From UBA685 sp002299005 (GTDB taxonomy: Bacteria > Pseudomonadota > Alphaproteobacteria > Puniceispirillales > Puniceispirillaceae): 7,019 bases of DNA. Positions 5,974 through 7,019 of the stretch are shown here, in pieces. Made by a program: the position numbers and the translations under genes. The stretch covers positions 1 to 7,019 of the forward strand of contig CAXAAH010000068.1 in the NCBI GenBank assembly GCA_963966775.1, given 5' to 3'. The stretch's first letter is position 1. Each line of letters starts with the position of its first letter. The notes under the pieces were generated by a model. It did no database searches and was not told the DNA's origin. It was given only the letters and a program-made list of their open reading frames with translations.

Positions 5974-6009
5974 AAAAGCCCCTCATCAATTATTGAGGGG
6001 CTTTTTTTT
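5972..6009. terminator. Bidirectional intrinsic terminator between GntR and dioxygenase genes
   Basis: GCCCCTCA (5978-5985) pairs perfectly with TGAGGGGC (5994-6001) around an 8-nt loop. It is flanked by A6 (5972-5977) on the left and T8 (6002-6009) on the right. The stem starts just after the GntR stop codon TAA (5971-5973), which shares bases with the A run. The minus-strand dioxygenase gene ends 20 bp to the right, so both convergent transcripts can stop here. Confidence 0.93.
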
Positions 6010-6029
6010 ATATCTCTATGAATCTCAGT

Positions 6030-6899
6030 CTATTTTGGTGATAACGTAAAATCGAAATCAACGGTGAAGAATGGCGCTTCGATGGTTGGCTTAATGGCCA
6101 AATCATCTGGCAATGACGCCGCATCACGACTCTCCTCATAGACCATAATCAGCTTTTCACGCACACCAAACACAGCGTCTCTATCAAGATAGGGATCATC
6201 ACTTGGGAACACTTCTGTCACCAAGGTTCTATGGCCATTTGCGGTGACGATGAAATGCAAATGTGACGGGCGCCACGGGTCACGCCCTGTCGCATGAAGA
6301 AGCTCGCCCACAGGGCCATCATCTGGCACCGTATAAGGGGCAGGGCGCACGGTTGAAAATAGATAGCGGCCATCGGCGCCTGTTGTCATACAAGCATAGA
6401 AATTATAATCGGCCTGCGCCTCATCTTGACCTGAATAAAGGCCATTCTCAGCTGTTTGCCAAATCTCAAGCACCGCGCCTTCGATTGGCGTGCCATCTGT
6501 GGATTTAACGACGCCGCCAACAACCACAGCCGCGCCTTCATTATCTTTTTTCAAATCGCCGCCAACAGGCACATCAGGTGCGCCGCGCACATGAAACGGC
6601 CCTAGCACTGAAGAAGGCGTCCCATCATCTGGCGAGTTCACCATATCCACCAAAGAAGACAGCCCAAACACATCAGAAAACAGAACAAATTCATTACGCT
6701 CAGGCGTTGAGATTTCCCCTGCCTTATAAAGAAGCTCTAGCCCTTTGCGCCATTCATCATGCGTTAAATCAGTCTCGCGCACAAATTCATGCATATGCGT
6801 TGCCAATTTGGTTAGCACAAAACGCAAGCGCTCATCCGTATCATCTGACATATAATCTAAAAAAGATTGGGTGAGTGTATCGGTTGTAACATTGCGCAT
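6030..6899 (-). CDS. Intradiol ring-cleavage dioxygenase, hydroxyquinol 1,2-dioxygenase-like
   Basis: A 289-residue protein, the usual length for this family. The N-terminal helical dioxygenase domain (~20-100) is followed by the catalytic beta-sandwich (~100-260). The non-heme Fe(III) ligands are visible as Tyr155 (NGLYSGQ), Tyr189 (PAPYTVP), His213 and His215 (WRPSHLHF). Their spacing is nearly that of hydroxyquinol 1,2-dioxygenase. The GPFHV segment (100-104) and HATGRDPWRPSHLHF (202-216) look more like hydroxyquinol than catechol enzymes. Expected reaction: O2-dependent cleavage of 1,2,4-trihydroxybenzene to 3-hydroxymuconate/maleylacetate; catechol, chlorocatechol or pyrogallol remain possible. 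GLYSGQ replaces the common YDVQ around the first Tyr. AGGAG at 6908-6912 is 8 nt before the ATG. The gene follows a TRAP permease gene by 27 bp, so they are probably co-transcribed, linking uptake to ring cleavage. Confidence 0.92.
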   Translation of the reverse strand: MRNVTTDTLTQSFLDYMSDDTDERLRFVLTKLATHMHEFVRETDLTHDEWRKGLELLYKAGEISTPERNEFVLFSDVFGLSSLVDMVNSPDDGTPSSVLGPFHVRGAPDVPVGGDLKKDNEGAAVVVGGVVKSTDGTPIEGAVLEIWQTAENGLYSGQDEAQADYNFYACMTTGADGRYLFSTVRPAPYTVPDDGPVGELLHATGRDPWRPSHLHFIVTANGHRTLVTEVFPSDDPYLDRDAVFGVREKLIMVYEESRDAASLPDDLAIKPTIEAPFFTVDFDFTLSPK

Positions 6900-6924
6900 G
6901 TAAAAAGCTCCTAAATAAAAGCGA

Positions 6925-6946
6925 CCTTAGGCCAATATGCCTATGG
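6925..6946. repeat. 22-bp near-perfect palindrome at the permease/dioxygenase junction
   Basis: The arms CCTTAGGC (6925-6932) and GCCTATGG (6939-6946) are reverse complements except for one T:T mismatch, with a 6-nt spacer. It covers the stop codon of the upstream permease gene and ends 25 nt before the dioxygenase start. In the minus-strand mRNA it would form a hairpin followed by a U-rich stretch (CTTTTATTT), which could mark a weak terminator, an mRNA stability element or an operator. Confidence 0.45.
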
Positions 6947-7019
6947 ATAGAACAGGAAAAGAAATCAGCAAAATCAGTACAAGTAACATAATGACCGCAA
7001 AAGGGAAGGCGCCAAAAAA
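6927..7019 (-). CDS. TRAP transporter large permease (DctM type), C-terminal fragment
   Basis: An open frame enters from the right edge and ends at TAA (6929-6927), giving the last 30 residues of a membrane protein. They begin FFGAFPFAVIM, continue through a run of Leu/Val/Ile, and end ISFPVLSIGILA. One hydrophobic helix with a Phe-Pro near its end, finishing right at the C-terminus, is characteristic of DctM, the 12-helix subunit that imports organic acids using a sodium gradient and a periplasmic binding protein. It is the upstream neighbour of the dioxygenase gene on the same strand. The fragment is short, so another multi-pass permease cannot be excluded; the substrate is unknown. Confidence 0.62.
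   Translation of the reverse strand, partial: FFGAFPFAVIMLLVLILLISFPVLSIGILA

Noticed and set aside
6925..6946. LysR-type T-N11-A operator at the permease/dioxygenase junction
   Set aside because: The palindrome does not place T and A at that spacing within its arms, and no LysR gene is in the window.
1..7019. Mobile element, CRISPR array, tRNA or riboswitch
   Set aside because: No transposase, repeat-spacer pattern, tRNA-like fold or recognisable riboswitch core was seen; intergenic regions are short and contain only promoter-like elements and terminators.

Overview
The window looks like a catabolic gene cluster from a Gram-negative bacterium, most likely an alphaproteobacterium and possibly marine. 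That placement is inferred from moderate GC content, the IclR and GntR/FCD regulators, and a TRAP-type transporter end beside ring-cleavage genes; no rRNA or other taxonomic marker is present. There are five complete genes and a gene fragment at each edge. No mobile element, tRNA, rRNA or CRISPR array is visible.

Layout from left to right. (1) Minus strand, 1-3078: a large molybdopterin enzyme subunit related to pyrogallol-phloroglucinol transhydroxylase and resorcinol hydroxylase. Its stop overlaps the start of a Fe-S subunit that runs off the left edge. (2) Divergent to it is an IclR-family regulator (3302-4066, plus), across a 223-bp control region rich in palindromes. (3) The IclR gene converges, through a bidirectional terminator, on a fumarylacetoacetate-hydrolase (FAH) family enzyme (4158-5024, minus). 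(4) Divergent to the FAH gene is a GntR/FCD regulator (5239-5973, plus), across an AT-rich 214-bp control region with a FadR-type operator candidate and a perfect palindrome around a -10 box. (5) The GntR gene converges, through a second bidirectional terminator, on an intradiol ring-cleavage dioxygenase of the hydroxyquinol type (6030-6899, minus). It is preceded in the same transcription unit by the C-terminal end of a TRAP large permease (DctM type, 6927-7019).

Working model (inference): a TRAP system imports a substrate. The molybdenum hydroxylase/transhydroxylase makes or rearranges a trihydroxybenzene, such as hydroxyquinol, without O2. The Fe(III) intradiol dioxygenase then opens the ring with O2, and the FAH-family enzyme handles a downstream oxo-acid. 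Pairing a hydroxylase known from anaerobic polyphenol metabolism with an O2-dependent ring cleaver is the most unusual aspect of the window. Each regulator sits divergent to one enzyme gene, which suggests two separately sensed modules.
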